A DNA stretch of 34,324 nt from Ruminococcus sp. (GTDB taxonomy: Bacteria > Bacillota > Clostridia > Oscillospirales > Ruminococcaceae), in NCBI GenBank assembly GCA_015066815.1, contig SVNR01000030.1, forward strand, positions 1 through 34,324, read 5' to 3'. Position numbers and translations under genes: made by a program. Below the pieces are notes generated by a model. That model was not told where the DNA came from. It was given only the letters and a program-made list of their open reading frames with translations, and did not search any database. Shown here in pieces: positions 1 to 7,401 of the stretch. How positions within the stretch are numbered: the stretch's first letter is position 1; each line of letters starts with the position of its first letter.

Positions 1-1
1 A

Positions 2-124
2 AAAAAATTATCCTTTTTAAGATGTAATTTTTCAATCAGCGAAGAACAGGTGAATGAAGCGTTGAAGGGTTTTTATGAAAGAAAAGTTGAAGTTACATTG
101 GATGAATGCGTGTTTTCAGAATAA
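2..124 (+). CDS. C-terminal fragment of an unidentified protein (5' end outside window)
   Basis: A reading frame is open from the left edge to a TAA at 122-124 and gives about 40 residues, rich in Lys and Glu, ending in CVFSE. A strong rho-independent terminator follows about 60 nt later on the same strand, which supports this being the true 3' end of a gene entering from the left. The fragment is too short for me to recognise a family. It could also be chance open sequence; the match between stop, strand and terminator is the only support. Confidence 0.4.
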   Translation, partial: KKLSFLRCNFSISEEQVNEALKGFYERKVEVTLDECVFSE

Positions 125-182
125 AAAGCTCTTATGGATTTCCGGCACTATGAGATAGTGTTACATATATTTTTATACTCAA

Positions 183-218
183 AAGCCTGCGGCATCACAT
201 CCGCAGGCTTGATTTTTT
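183..218 (+). terminator. Rho-independent terminator after the left-edge gene
   Basis: A perfect 10-bp stem (AAGCCTGCGG with CCGCAGGCTT) has an 8-nt loop and is followed by GA and six Ts. It closes the transcript entering from the left and separates it from the scfA unit. Confidence 0.85.
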
Positions 219-225
219 ATCAATT

Positions 226-396
226 CCGGCTCCGCCTGTGTCCCGTATACATATATCGGAAATACTGCAGACAGTGTGTTGCCGGGTTAAAAATATAATA
301 TTTGTTAAACTGTACTATATATAATAAAACCGTCGGGACGTTAACTGCCGAAATGACGTTATGTGCTCAGGGCGGCAGGTTATCGGCGAAAAACCC
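226..396. other. Intergenic stretch without a recognisable gene
   Basis: I see no coding potential here on either strand. It contains several AT-rich patches, including TATAAT-like words near 294 and 320 without a properly spaced -35 element. One weak hairpin pairs CTGCCG near 346 with CGGCAG near 375. It may hold upstream regulatory sequence for scfA, but nothing is identifiable. Confidence 0.4.
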
Positions 397-425
397 TTGA
401 AAAACAAAAATTAATATGATATAAT
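397..425 (+). promoter_or_regulatory. Sigma-A type promoter of the scfA-scfB unit
   Basis: TTGAAA at 397-402 and a perfect TATAAT at 420-425 are separated by 17 nt. The predicted start, near 432, lies just before the repeat element that fills most of the scfA leader. Confidence 0.8.
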
Positions 426-439
426 ACTATTTAAGTTAT

Positions 440-573
440 TATAGTGAACGAAAAAAATATTTTTCGTTCACTATCAGCCGATACGCACGGAGTTACCGCA
501 GGAAACGGATGTGCAAGGCAATATAAATAAAATAATTATCGTGAAGGTCAGATTTATTTTGACGTTCACTATA
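440..573 (+). repeat. Full composite repeat: palindrome, hairpin module, 37-nt palindrome
   Basis: The element starts with TATAGTGAACG and ends with CGTTCACTATA, so the outer ends are inverted repeats. Its left part (440-475) is a 36-nt near-perfect palindrome centred on AATATT. The middle (476-536) starts AGCCGAT, carries a GCAC...GTGC hairpin (485-514) and ends in an A/T-rich tract. The right part (537-573) is a 37-nt unit whose arms flank GATTTATTT. The same units recur at 2304, 12302, 13334-13710, 18924, 21280 and 21366. The whole element lies between the scfA promoter and its ribosome binding site, so it should be transcribed as the leader. Confidence 0.8.
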
Positions 574-598
574 TATTATCTGGAGAGGGTGTTATACT

Positions 599-742
599 GT
601 GAAGCACATCAGAACACTGAACAAAGCCGAATTAAAGCAATCCGTAAAGAGGGGCGGATGCGGAAAATGTCAGGCGTCCTGTCAGTCAGCGTGCAAAACC
701 TCGTGTACTGTAGCTAACCAGAAATGTGAAAACAAAAAATAA
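599..742 (+). CDS. scfA: Six-cysteine peptide SCIFF (ranthipeptide precursor)
   Basis: This small gene encodes a 47-residue peptide with six cysteines at positions 21, 24, 28, 32, 36 and 43. The N-terminus reads KHIRTLN and the core contains QASCQSACKTSCTV, the hallmark of the SCIFF family (six cysteines in about forty-five residues). In this family the radical SAM maturase encoded next door links each Cys to a residue in the loops between cysteines, making thioether-bridged ranthipeptides; the peptide is thought to act in signalling or population behaviour in Clostridia. The start is GTG at 599, with GGAGAGG at 582-588 about 10 nt upstream. The gene is overlapped in another frame by a longer meaningless open frame, so automated calling can miss it. 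A terminator follows at once, then scfB. Confidence 0.93.
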   Translation: MKHIRTLNKAELKQSVKRGGCGKCQASCQSACKTSCTVANQKCENKK

Positions 743-754
743 TATTTTTGTTTG

Positions 755-786
755 AAAAGGGACAATACTCCATTGTCCCCTTTTTG
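755..786 (+). terminator. Terminator/attenuator between scfA and scfB
   Basis: AAAAGGGACAAT pairs with ATTGTCCCCTTTT around a 5-nt loop, with the T-run forming part of the right arm. I see no consensus promoter between it and scfB at 845, so scfB probably depends on readthrough. That would give much more precursor peptide than maturase. Confidence 0.8.
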
Positions 787-844
787 TATTCTGTTTTTTG
801 TCTGATGATTATTTTTCTTTGTTTTATGAAGGGAATGACTTTTT

Positions 845-2209
845 ATGATACACAAATACAAGCTTGCAGGCTACAATATAGTGCTCGATGTCAACAGCGG
901 AGGGGTGCATGTAGTTGATGATCTTACATACGATATACTTGATAATATCGAGCCGCCGTTTGCGGAAAAATGTCCGGAAAACGTTATCGAAAAGCTTTCA
1001 AAGTTCCACAGAAAAGAGGATATACTTACCTGTTATGACGAGGTAGTAGAGCTTTATAACGAAAAGATTCTTTTTAGTGATGATTTTTTTGAGGATATTG
1101 AAGATGTGTCTGTTGACTCTCCGATAAAGTCCCTCTGTCTTCATGTTTCACATGACTGCAATCTCAGATGTGATTACTGCTTTGCTTCGTCCGGGGATTT
1201 CGGAAGCAGAAGAATGCTTATGACTTCTGAAACAGGAAAAAAAGCAGTTGATTTTCTTATAGATATGTCAGGTGACAGGGAGTCACTTGAGATAGATTTT
1301 TTTGGCGGTGAACCGCTTATGAACAAAGAAGCTATAAAAGAGATAGTGGCATATGCACGTATACAGGAAAAAAAGCATAACAAGAAGATAAGCTTTACGC
1401 TGACTACTAACGGCATGCTTCTTGATGATGATATGACAGAGTTCATAAACAACGAAATGTCAAACGTGGTTCTGTCCCTTGACGGCAGAAAAGAAGTAAA
1501 CGACAGAGTGCGCAGACGTTCTGATGACAAGGGAAGCTATGATATCATAATGCCTAAGTTCAAAAACCTCATAGAAAAAAGAGGAAACAAGGATTATTAT
1601 ATAAGAGGTACGTTTACCGGATATAACCTTGATTTTTCTGATGATGTATACAGTATTTTCGAGGCTGGCTTTGATAATATTTCTGTTGAACCTGTGGTGG
1701 CAAAGCCGTCAGAGCCGTATGCGATAACAGAGTGTGCGCTTCCTGCTGTTTTCAAGGAGTACGACAAGCTTGCTCTGAGGATACTTGAATCACGGAAAGA
1801 CGGGCATTTTCTTAATTTTTTCCACTTTATGATAAACCTTGATCAGGGACCCTGTGCGATAAAGCGTATGAAGGGCTGTGGCTGCGGAAACGAATATATT
1901 GCTGTTACTCCTGAGGGTGATATCTATCCGTGCCATCAGTTTGTCGGTGATGAAGCCTTCAGAATGGGAAATATTTTTGAGGGAAGCTTCGATACGGATA
2001 TAAAGAAAAAGTTTTCCATGGCAAATGTCTACAACAAGTCTGAATGCCGCAGATGCTGGGCAAAGTTTTACTGCAGCGGCGGATGTAATGCAAACAATTA
2101 TCATTTTTGCGGCGATATAAGCAGTGCGTATAAGCTCTCTTGCCAGATGCAGAAAAAAAGACTCGAATGTGCGATAATGCTGAAGGCGGCAGAGACAGAA
2201 GAAATATAA
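845..2209 (+). CDS. scfB: Thioether cross-link-forming SCIFF peptide maturase (radical SAM/SPASM)
   Basis: This 454-residue enzyme is a radical SAM maturase that uses S-adenosylmethionine and iron-sulfur clusters to install Cys thioether cross-links in the SCIFF peptide. The N-terminal ~90 residues resemble a peptide-recognition (RRE-like) region. The radical SAM cluster motif CNLRCDYC has Cys105, Cys109 and Cys112. The C-terminal third carries the Cys-rich SPASM region, with GPCAIKRMKGCGCG, a YPCHQF block and CRRCWAKFYCSGGC, which would bind auxiliary clusters. The length is normal for the family. The ATG has AAGGGA 10 nt upstream. It lies about 100 nt after scfA on the same strand, and this pairing is what makes the assignment firm. 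A terminator closes the unit at 2245-2280. Confidence 0.95.
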   Translation: MIHKYKLAGYNIVLDVNSGGVHVVDDLTYDILDNIEPPFAEKCPENVIEKLSKFHRKEDILTCYDEVVELYNEKILFSDDFFEDIEDVSVDSPIKSLCLHVSHDCNLRCDYCFASSGDFGSRRMLMTSETGKKAVDFLIDMSGDRESLEIDFFGGEPLMNKEAIKEIVAYARIQEKKHNKKISFTLTTNGMLLDDDMTEFINNEMSNVVLSLDGRKEVNDRVRRRSDDKGSYDIIMPKFKNLIEKRGNKDYYIRGTFTGYNLDFSDDVYSIFEAGFDNISVEPVVAKPSEPYAITECALPAVFKEYDKLALRILESRKDGHFLNFFHFMINLDQGPCAIKRMKGCGCGNEYIAVTPEGDIYPCHQFVGDEAFRMGNIFEGSFDTDIKKKFSMANVYNKSECRRCWAKFYCSGGCNANNYHFCGDISSAYKLSCQMQKKRLECAIMLKAAETEEI

Positions 2210-2211
2210 AA

Positions 2212-2240
2212 CGAAAAATATTTTTCTGACGTTCATAGTA
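2212..2240 (+). repeat. Degenerate remnant of the palindromic repeat
   Basis: ACGAAAAATATTTTTC followed by GACGTTCATAGTA resembles the right part of a repeat unit with the left arm lost or decayed. It lies between the scfB stop and its terminator, 64 nt before a better copy at 2304. Confidence 0.4.
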
Positions 2241-2244
2241 TTTT

Positions 2245-2280
2245 AAACGGATGATGCTCTTAGGGTATTCATCCGTTTTT
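2245..2280 (+). terminator. Rho-independent terminator of scfB
   Basis: AAACGGATGA pairs perfectly with TCATCCGTTT around a loop of about 14 nt and runs into a T-tract. Confidence 0.85.
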
Positions 2281-2303
2281 GATTTTTATAACCTTCAAAA
2301 AAC

Positions 2304-2340
2304 TATAGTAAACGACAAATTTATTTTGACGTTCACTATA
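2304..2340 (+). repeat. 37-nt palindromic repeat unit
   Basis: The unit has the ends TATAGTAAACG and GACGTTCACTATA around a central AAATTTATTTT. It matches in length and orientation the 37-nt units at 537, 13513, 13674 and 21280. It lies upstream of the promoter at 2383. Confidence 0.75.
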
Positions 2341-2382
2341 AAAATATTTTATGTCCGCCATAAAAATTTTTTAATATTGCTG

Positions 2383-2411
2383 TTGAAAAATATATGCGAT
2401 TATAGTATAAT
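2383..2411 (+). promoter_or_regulatory. Sigma-A type promoter for the SGNH/DUF4358 operon
   Basis: TTGAAA at 2383-2388 and TATAAT at 2406-2411 are separated by 17 nt. The predicted start, near 2418, leaves a short leader to the ribosome site at 2456-2464. Confidence 0.8.
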
Positions 2412-2470
2412 TTATATTAGCACGATTTTTTGAGAATGACTTAAAAAAATTTATGAAAGGAAGATGGTTT

Positions 2471-3382
2471 ATGCCCGGGAGTGGAACAAGACCACCACAG
2501 AGAACGACAACGAAAAGAAAAAAAAGACGATACTACTCATTCAGGCTTTCTATAGTTCTGATGTTTTATATAGTTTGTATAGCTATAAGCTTCGTGATAT
2601 TTGCGTTCAGATTTGATATAACTTCAAAAAAAGCAGTAAATGAAACATCTGATTATCAGAACGTGATAGTTACAGATGCTGAAGGATATACTGTTACAGA
2701 TGCAGAAGGCAATACAGTAACGCAGTTTGAGGAGGTTCCCGAACCGTCAGCTGATGGGACATCCGGTAATCCTCTCCCAGAGTCCGACAGAAAACCTGAT
2801 AGCTACCTTGAGGACTGTGTGTTCATAGGCGACTCGATAACAACAGGACTGTCAGGCTATAAGCTTGTATCATCTCAGAACGTACTGGCTTCTGTAGGAC
2901 TCCGCATAGACAACATAACAACTGAAAAGGTAACAAACCCAAGGTTTGAACAGCCTGTTATGGTTGTTGACGCACTTAACGAAATAAAACCGAAGAACAT
3001 ATATATTCTTCTCGGAAGCAACGGTGTTGCATGGTACAACAATGACAATATGATAATCGCTTATTCGGACTTCATAAAATCTCTCAGAACACAGCTTCCA
3101 GATTCAGACATATATATTATTTCCATAACTCCTGTCGGAACTATGAAAGAAAACATAGACACGATAGAGAACGGAAAGGTTCTTAATTCGGAGATAGATT
3201 CCTTTAACCAGAGACTTATTGAGCTTGCGGACAAGGAAGGCGTATATTACGTTGATGTGAACTCTGCACTCAAGGATGAAACAGGAAAGCTTCCGAATGA
3301 TGTAACAAGTGACGGAATGCACTTTAACCTTGATACATACAAAAAGTTCATGGAATATATACTTACGCACACAGCAAAATAA
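2471..3382 (+). CDS. Membrane-anchored SGNH/GDSL-type hydrolase-like protein (first of a tandem pair)
   Basis: This is a 303-residue protein counted from ATG 2471. That start is preferred over the in-frame ATG at 2453 because AAAGGAAGA lies 6 nt before 2471 and inside the longer version. After a basic N-terminus there is one membrane segment (about residues 27-46), then a hydrophilic linker with two VTDAEG-type repeats near residues 66-84. The extracellular SGNH-fold domain follows. Block I is FIGDSITTG with the presumed nucleophile Ser122, block III resembles LLGSNGV, and block V is DGMH with Asp281 and His284. Family members are esterases or transferases on carbohydrates and acyl groups; the substrate cannot be read here. 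It is followed by a paralogue and a DUF4358 lipoprotein, which suggests a cell-envelope role, perhaps polysaccharide or peptidoglycan acyl modification. Confidence 0.82.
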   Translation: MPGSGTRPPQRTTTKRKKRRYYSFRLSIVLMFYIVCIAISFVIFAFRFDITSKKAVNETSDYQNVIVTDAEGYTVTDAEGNTVTQFEEVPEPSADGTSGNPLPESDRKPDSYLEDCVFIGDSITTGLSGYKLVSSQNVLASVGLRIDNITTEKVTNPRFEQPVMVVDALNEIKPKNIYILLGSNGVAWYNNDNMIIAYSDFIKSLRTQLPDSDIYIISITPVGTMKENIDTIENGKVLNSEIDSFNQRLIELADKEGVYYVDVNSALKDETGKLPNDVTSDGMHFNLDTYKKFMEYILTHTAK

Positions 3383-3423
3383 ATCGAAAGGCGGAAATAA
3401 TCACGGATACTAATAATATCAGT

Positions 3424-4374
3424 ATGAAGATTACTGCTGCTGTTTTGTCTGTTGTTTTTGCCGGAAGCTATATGTCTTGTGTTGTTCATAATGAAATCGA
3501 AGAATATAAGAAAACGTCATCAGCAGAGGCGCTTGTTTCGCAGCCCGAGCAGACGACGCTTCCTGAAGTAACAACGGTTACTGCAGTTCCGGTTACAGAG
3601 GCTGCTTTGCTTACAGAGGCTGTTACGAGTACTGCTGCTGCAGAGACCACGGTAGTTACAACAACAGAAACTACGATCACCACAACAGTTACAGAAGAAG
3701 TGACTACAACTGAAGAGGTTACGACCACGGTTACTGAACCGGTGACCTCTGCGGCTGCTGTTACAGAACCACCGGTGGCTGATATGTATGATTATGCTTC
3801 TCCGGTACCGGAGGCGGCAGCAAAGGACAGCGGTTATTATGATAAGTGTGCTTTTATAGGGGATTCGCATATTAAGGGTATGAGTGGATACGGTCTTGTC
3901 AGCGACAGCAGGGTTTTTGCGCGCAACGGAATGAGTATTTCACACATAGAAGAGTATATTTCGATAGATAGCGTATGTGCTATAGCACCGGAAAACATCT
4001 ACATAATGATGGGAACAAACGGTGTTATGTGGATGAAGGCAGAAACGATGATCTCACAGTATGAGGAGTTTATAAACAAACTGGCTTCCCGTATGCCGTC
4101 AGCAAATATCTACGTTATATCAATTCCGCCGGTTACGGCAGAGAGAGAGACAAGAGCTGATGTTGCGGCAGGAAAATATCTCAACTCTGATATTAATGCC
4201 TACAACAGTCTCGTTCTTGATATGGCAAGCAGAAACAAGTGGTATTATCTTGATCTGAATTCTGAGATAAAGGACGGTAACGGATGCTTAAGTTCGTCAA
4301 CCGACGGAGTCCATATGACAAAGGATCTGTATGATGTATTCGGAGAAGTTATACTTACTCATACGGTAAACTGA
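3424..4374 (+). CDS. Thr-rich surface SGNH/GDSL-type protein (second of a tandem pair)
   Basis: This 316-residue protein is a paralogue of the preceding gene. An N-terminal hydrophobic segment (residues 3-20) acts as signal or anchor; a Cys19 follows it, but the preceding residues are a poor lipobox. Residues about 44-115 form a low-complexity Thr/Val/Glu linker typical of cell-wall-spanning regions. The SGNH domain has FIGDSHIKG with Ser148, MMGTNGVMW, and DGVH with Asp294 and His297. The domain matches the upstream protein block by block, so the pair arose by tandem duplication and kept the catalytic residues. Start choice is uncertain: no ribosome site lies close to ATG 3424, whereas AAAGGCGG at 3387-3394 is well placed for an upstream in-frame but non-standard codon near 3397-3403. 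Confidence 0.78.
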   Translation: MKITAAVLSVVFAGSYMSCVVHNEIEEYKKTSSAEALVSQPEQTTLPEVTTVTAVPVTEAALLTEAVTSTAAAETTVVTTTETTITTTVTEEVTTTEEVTTTVTEPVTSAAAVTEPPVADMYDYASPVPEAAAKDSGYYDKCAFIGDSHIKGMSGYGLVSDSRVFARNGMSISHIEEYISIDSVCAIAPENIYIMMGTNGVMWMKAETMISQYEEFINKLASRMPSANIYVISIPPVTAERETRADVAAGKYLNSDINAYNSLVLDMASRNKWYYLDLNSEIKDGNGCLSSSTDGVHMTKDLYDVFGEVILTHTVN

Positions 4375-4433
4375 TGTTTCAGGTCATTAAAAAATAACAG
4401 CAGCTTGATGAAAAAAATGGAGGATGACTAAAA

Positions 4434-4898
4434 ATGAAAAAAATATTATCAGCAGTACTGGCAGCGGCTCTTGCAGGGACACTTCTTTGTTCATGCGGTA
4501 AAGGCGGTTCGGACAAGGCTGCAGCAGAGCTTCTCGGTGCGGCCAAGAACAGCGGAGCGGCTTTTGAAGAGCTCGTAAGTGTAGAGGGTTCTGATATCAA
4601 GTATACATACGACATTGAAGAGAGCCTGTATGAGGATTTTGCGGCGGAAGCGGCAGGAAACATGGCTTTTGCAGATGAGATAGTATTTATAAAAGCGTCA
4701 TCTGAGGATAATATAGAAAAGATAAAAAAAGCTCTTGAGGCAAGAGTGCAGAGCCGTAAGGATACACTTCAGAGCTATGCACCTGCAGAGTACGATAAGC
4801 TTTGCAAGAGTGAAATAATCGTCAACGGCAATTATGTGTACCTTATTGTCGGCGGAGATATAAAAACAGCTCAGAAGGCTGTTGACAAAATGTTCTGA
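4434..4898 (+). CDS. DUF4358-type lipoprotein
   Basis: This 154-residue protein has a typical lipoprotein signal: KK, a hydrophobic stretch, and a lipobox LCSC with the lipidated Cys21. The mature part has the pattern I associate with DUF4358: an acidic start, a central FADEIVFIKAS segment, then KKALEARVQSR, a YAPAEYDKL segment and a terminal NYVYLIVGGDI strand. No enzymatic residues are evident. GGAGGATG lies 8 nt before the ATG. In related Clostridia DUF4358 lipoproteins often sit beside SGNH or MBOAT/DHHW genes, and here it follows two SGNH genes within about 60 nt. An accessory role in the same envelope modification is therefore inferred. Confidence 0.72.
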   Translation: MKKILSAVLAAALAGTLLCSCGKGGSDKAAAELLGAAKNSGAAFEELVSVEGSDIKYTYDIEESLYEDFAAEAAGNMAFADEIVFIKASSEDNIEKIKKALEARVQSRKDTLQSYAPAEYDKLCKSEIIVNGNYVYLIVGGDIKTAQKAVDKMF

Positions 4899-4963
4899 TA
4901 GCGCATACAGAACGCTGTCAGGTCATCGGATAAGCCCCGATTAATGTAAGACATAATATATCT

Positions 4964-5050
4964 GAGAGCTGCTGTTAGGAGACGTTAAAAGAAACAGCAA
5001 CTCGTTACTACTGATACCAGACGCAAAAAAATGTGTTTGGTATTGTTTTT
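4964..5050 (+). promoter_or_regulatory. Structured nrdD leader with a terminator hairpin (possible attenuator)
   Basis: A first hairpin pairs GCTGCTGTT (about 4968-4976) with AACAGCAAC (about 4993-5001). The second is a terminator: ATACCAGACGC (5014-5024) pairs, with two G-U pairs, with GTGTTTGGTAT (5033-5043) and is followed by TGTTTTT. The nrdD ribosome site starts only 6 nt later, so there is no room for a promoter after the terminator. Either transcription from upstream is attenuated here or nrdD relies on leaky readthrough. I recognise no known riboswitch class. A weak -35-like TTGACA lies at 4882, without a good -10. Confidence 0.6.
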
Positions 5051-5073
5051 AAAAAAAGGGAGTGTGCTGCAGA

Positions 5074-7395
5074 ATGATAACACAGATTATCAAAAGGGAC
5101 GGAAGAACTGTTCCGTTCAATGCCGAAAAAATAGCAAACGCCGTTTTCAGAGCGGCGCAGTCCATAGGCGGACATAACTATGAAGAAGCTATGGATATAG
5201 CCTGCAAGGCGTGTGAGACTGCCGAAAAAAAATATGCCGGAAAGATCCCCACTGTTGAACAGATCCAGGATATAGTAGAAAAGGTTCTCATCGAGGAGGG
5301 TCATGCCCAGACTGCAAAGGCGTATATACTTTATCGTTATGAAAGAACACGTTCGAGAGAGATGAAGACAAACCTCATGAAGGTTTTCAAGGATCTTACC
5401 TTCAAGTCAGCCAAGGACAGTGATATAAAGCGTGAAAACGCAAACATTGACGGTGACACTGCTATGGGTACCATGCTCAAGTACGGTTCTGTAAGTGCAA
5501 AGGAATTTTATGAGATGTATGTTCTTGACAGAAAGCATGCCAAGGCTCATGCAGACGGATATATCCATATCCATGATCTTGATTTTCTTACACTGACTAC
5601 CACATGCTGTCAGATAGATCTTATAAAGCTTTTTAAGAACGGTTTTTCGACAGGTCATGGTTTTTTAAGAGAACCAAACGATATTGCAAGCTACTCCGCG
5701 CTTGCATGCATAGCTATTCAGTCAAACCAGAACGACCAGCACGGCGGACAGAGTGTTCCGAACTTTGACTATGCTATGTCTGGCGGTGTAAAGAAAACAT
5801 ACATCAGCAGATATGTACAGAACATAGCAAGATGTCTTGAGCTTTATGGTATAACAGATGATGCACAGAAGGTAGCATCTCAGATAGCAGAGGAAATCAA
5901 AAATGAAACAGGACTTGTACCTGTTCTTGCAAACAACAACGGATATGCCGGATACGAAGCGGAAAAGCTTATGAAGTATACCGACAGCGAAACAGTAGAG
6001 AAGATACAGAGCTTTACAGCAAAGGCATCCTTCAGAGAGACAAACAGAGCTACATATCAGGCAATGGAGGCTCTTATCCATAACCTTAACACTATGAACA
6101 GCCGTGCAGGCGCACAGACTCCGTTCAGCTCCATAAACTACGGAACAGACACAACTCCTGAGGGAAGAATGGTCATAGAGAATATCCTTCTTGCTAACGA
6201 AGCCGGTCTTGGAAACGGTGAGACTCCTATTTTCCCTATCCATATTTTCAAGATAAAGGACGGAATAAACTATAACCCGACAGACCCTAACTATGACTTG
6301 TTCAGGCTTGCATGCAGAGTATCTGCAAAGAGACTGTTCCCTAATTTTTCTTTTATAGACGCTCCCTTCAACCTGCCTTACTATCGTGAGGGAGATTATA
6401 ACACAGAGGTTGCCTATATGGGCTGCCGTACACGAGTTATAGGAAATGAATACGATAAGTCAAGAGAAATAGTTACAGGAAGAGGAAACCTTAGCTTTAC
6501 CTCAATAAACCTTCCGAGACTTGCGATAGAAGCAGACAGAAACATAGGTGCGTTTTTTGATTCGCTTGATGAATACATGGATCTTGCTATCGATCAGCTT
6601 ATGGCGAGATTTACTATACAGTCGCAGAAAACAGTAAAGAACTATCCTTTCCTCATGGGACAGGGTGTATGGATAGATTCTGATAAGCTTGGAGAAAATG
6701 ATACTGTAGGCGAAGTTCTCAAGCACGGAACTATGTCAGTAGGCTTCATAGGACTTGCCGAAACTCTCGTAGCACTTACCGGAAAGCATCATGGCGAGGA
6801 CGAGGAGTCAAGAAAACTCGGCCTTGAGATAGTGACACGAATGAGAAACAGAATAGATGAGGAGTGCAAACGTACAGGACTTAACTTCTCACTTCTTGCA
6901 ACACCTGCTGAGGGCTTGTCAGGAAGATTTGTAAAAATGGACGCCAAAAAATACGGAATCATAAAAGGCGTTACAGACAGAGAATACTATACTAACTCGT
7001 TCCATGTTCCTGTGTACTACAAGATAAGCTCTTTTGAAAAAATAAAAATAGAAGCTCCTTATCACGGACTTACAAACGCAGGTCACATAAGCTATGTTGA
7101 GCTTGACGGAGATCCGCTCCAGAATCTTTCTGCGTTTGAAAAGGTAGTAAGATGCATGAAGGAATCAGGTATAGGATACGGTTCCATAAACCATCCTGTA
7201 GACAGAGATCCTGTTTGCGGATATACCGGAATAATAGGCGATATATGTCCGAAGTGCGGAAGACGTGAGGATGAACACATGAGAGGTTTTGACCGTATAA
7301 GACGTATAACCGGGTATCTTGTAGGTACGGTTGACAGGTTCAATAACGCAAAGCAGGCTGAAGTAAACGACAGAGTAAAGCATGATGTAGGTTAA
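5074..7395 (+). CDS. nrdD: Anaerobic (class III) ribonucleoside-triphosphate reductase, large subunit
   Basis: The enzyme reduces ribonucleoside triphosphates to deoxyribonucleotides for DNA synthesis under anaerobiosis using a glycyl radical. Counted from ATG 5074 it has 773 residues. An ATP-cone allosteric domain occupies about residues 1-90 (ITQIIKRDGRTVPF start). The MGCRT element has Cys451, the likely thiyl-radical residue. The C-terminus has a four-cysteine zinc site (VCGYTG...ICPKCGRR) and the glycyl-radical loop RITGYLVG with Gly747. A GTG at 5062 is in frame, but AAAGGGAG at 5056-5062 and the conserved N-terminus favour 5074. nrdG, its activase, follows after 6 nt. Expression may be controlled by the hairpins just upstream. 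Confidence 0.97.
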   Translation: MITQIIKRDGRTVPFNAEKIANAVFRAAQSIGGHNYEEAMDIACKACETAEKKYAGKIPTVEQIQDIVEKVLIEEGHAQTAKAYILYRYERTRSREMKTNLMKVFKDLTFKSAKDSDIKRENANIDGDTAMGTMLKYGSVSAKEFYEMYVLDRKHAKAHADGYIHIHDLDFLTLTTTCCQIDLIKLFKNGFSTGHGFLREPNDIASYSALACIAIQSNQNDQHGGQSVPNFDYAMSGGVKKTYISRYVQNIARCLELYGITDDAQKVASQIAEEIKNETGLVPVLANNNGYAGYEAEKLMKYTDSETVEKIQSFTAKASFRETNRATYQAMEALIHNLNTMNSRAGAQTPFSSINYGTDTTPEGRMVIENILLANEAGLGNGETPIFPIHIFKIKDGINYNPTDPNYDLFRLACRVSAKRLFPNFSFIDAPFNLPYYREGDYNTEVAYMGCRTRVIGNEYDKSREIVTGRGNLSFTSINLPRLAIEADRNIGAFFDSLDEYMDLAIDQLMARFTIQSQKTVKNYPFLMGQGVWIDSDKLGENDTVGEVLKHGTMSVGFIGLAETLVALTGKHHGEDEESRKLGLEIVTRMRNRIDEECKRTGLNFSLLATPAEGLSGRFVKMDAKKYGIIKGVTDREYYTNSFHVPVYYKISSFEKIKIEAPYHGLTNAGHISYVELDGDPLQNLSAFEKVVRCMKESGIGYGSINHPVDRDPVCGYTGIIGDICPKCGRREDEHMRGFDRIRRITGYLVGTVDRFNNAKQAEVNDRVKHDVG

Positions 7396-7401
7396 AAAGC
7401 T

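Noticed and set aside
440-573. Integron-type attC site or CRISPR repeat
   Set aside because: The hairpin module lacks the attC GTTRRRY/RYYYAAC core sites, and the units are not regularly spaced with unique spacers.
511-717. 68-residue open frame overlapping the SCIFF gene
   Set aside because: It begins inside the repeat element and reads the SCIFF region in another frame. The 599-742 frame has the family's six cysteines and a good ribosome site.
1790-2236. Minus-strand open frame of 148 residues inside scfB
   Set aside because: It is the antisense shadow of a convincingly identified gene, with no ribosome site or recognisable domain.
5722-6243. Minus-strand open frame of 173 residues inside nrdD
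   Set aside because: It has Cys/Ser/Leu-rich composition typical of antisense reading; nrdD is certain on the plus strand.
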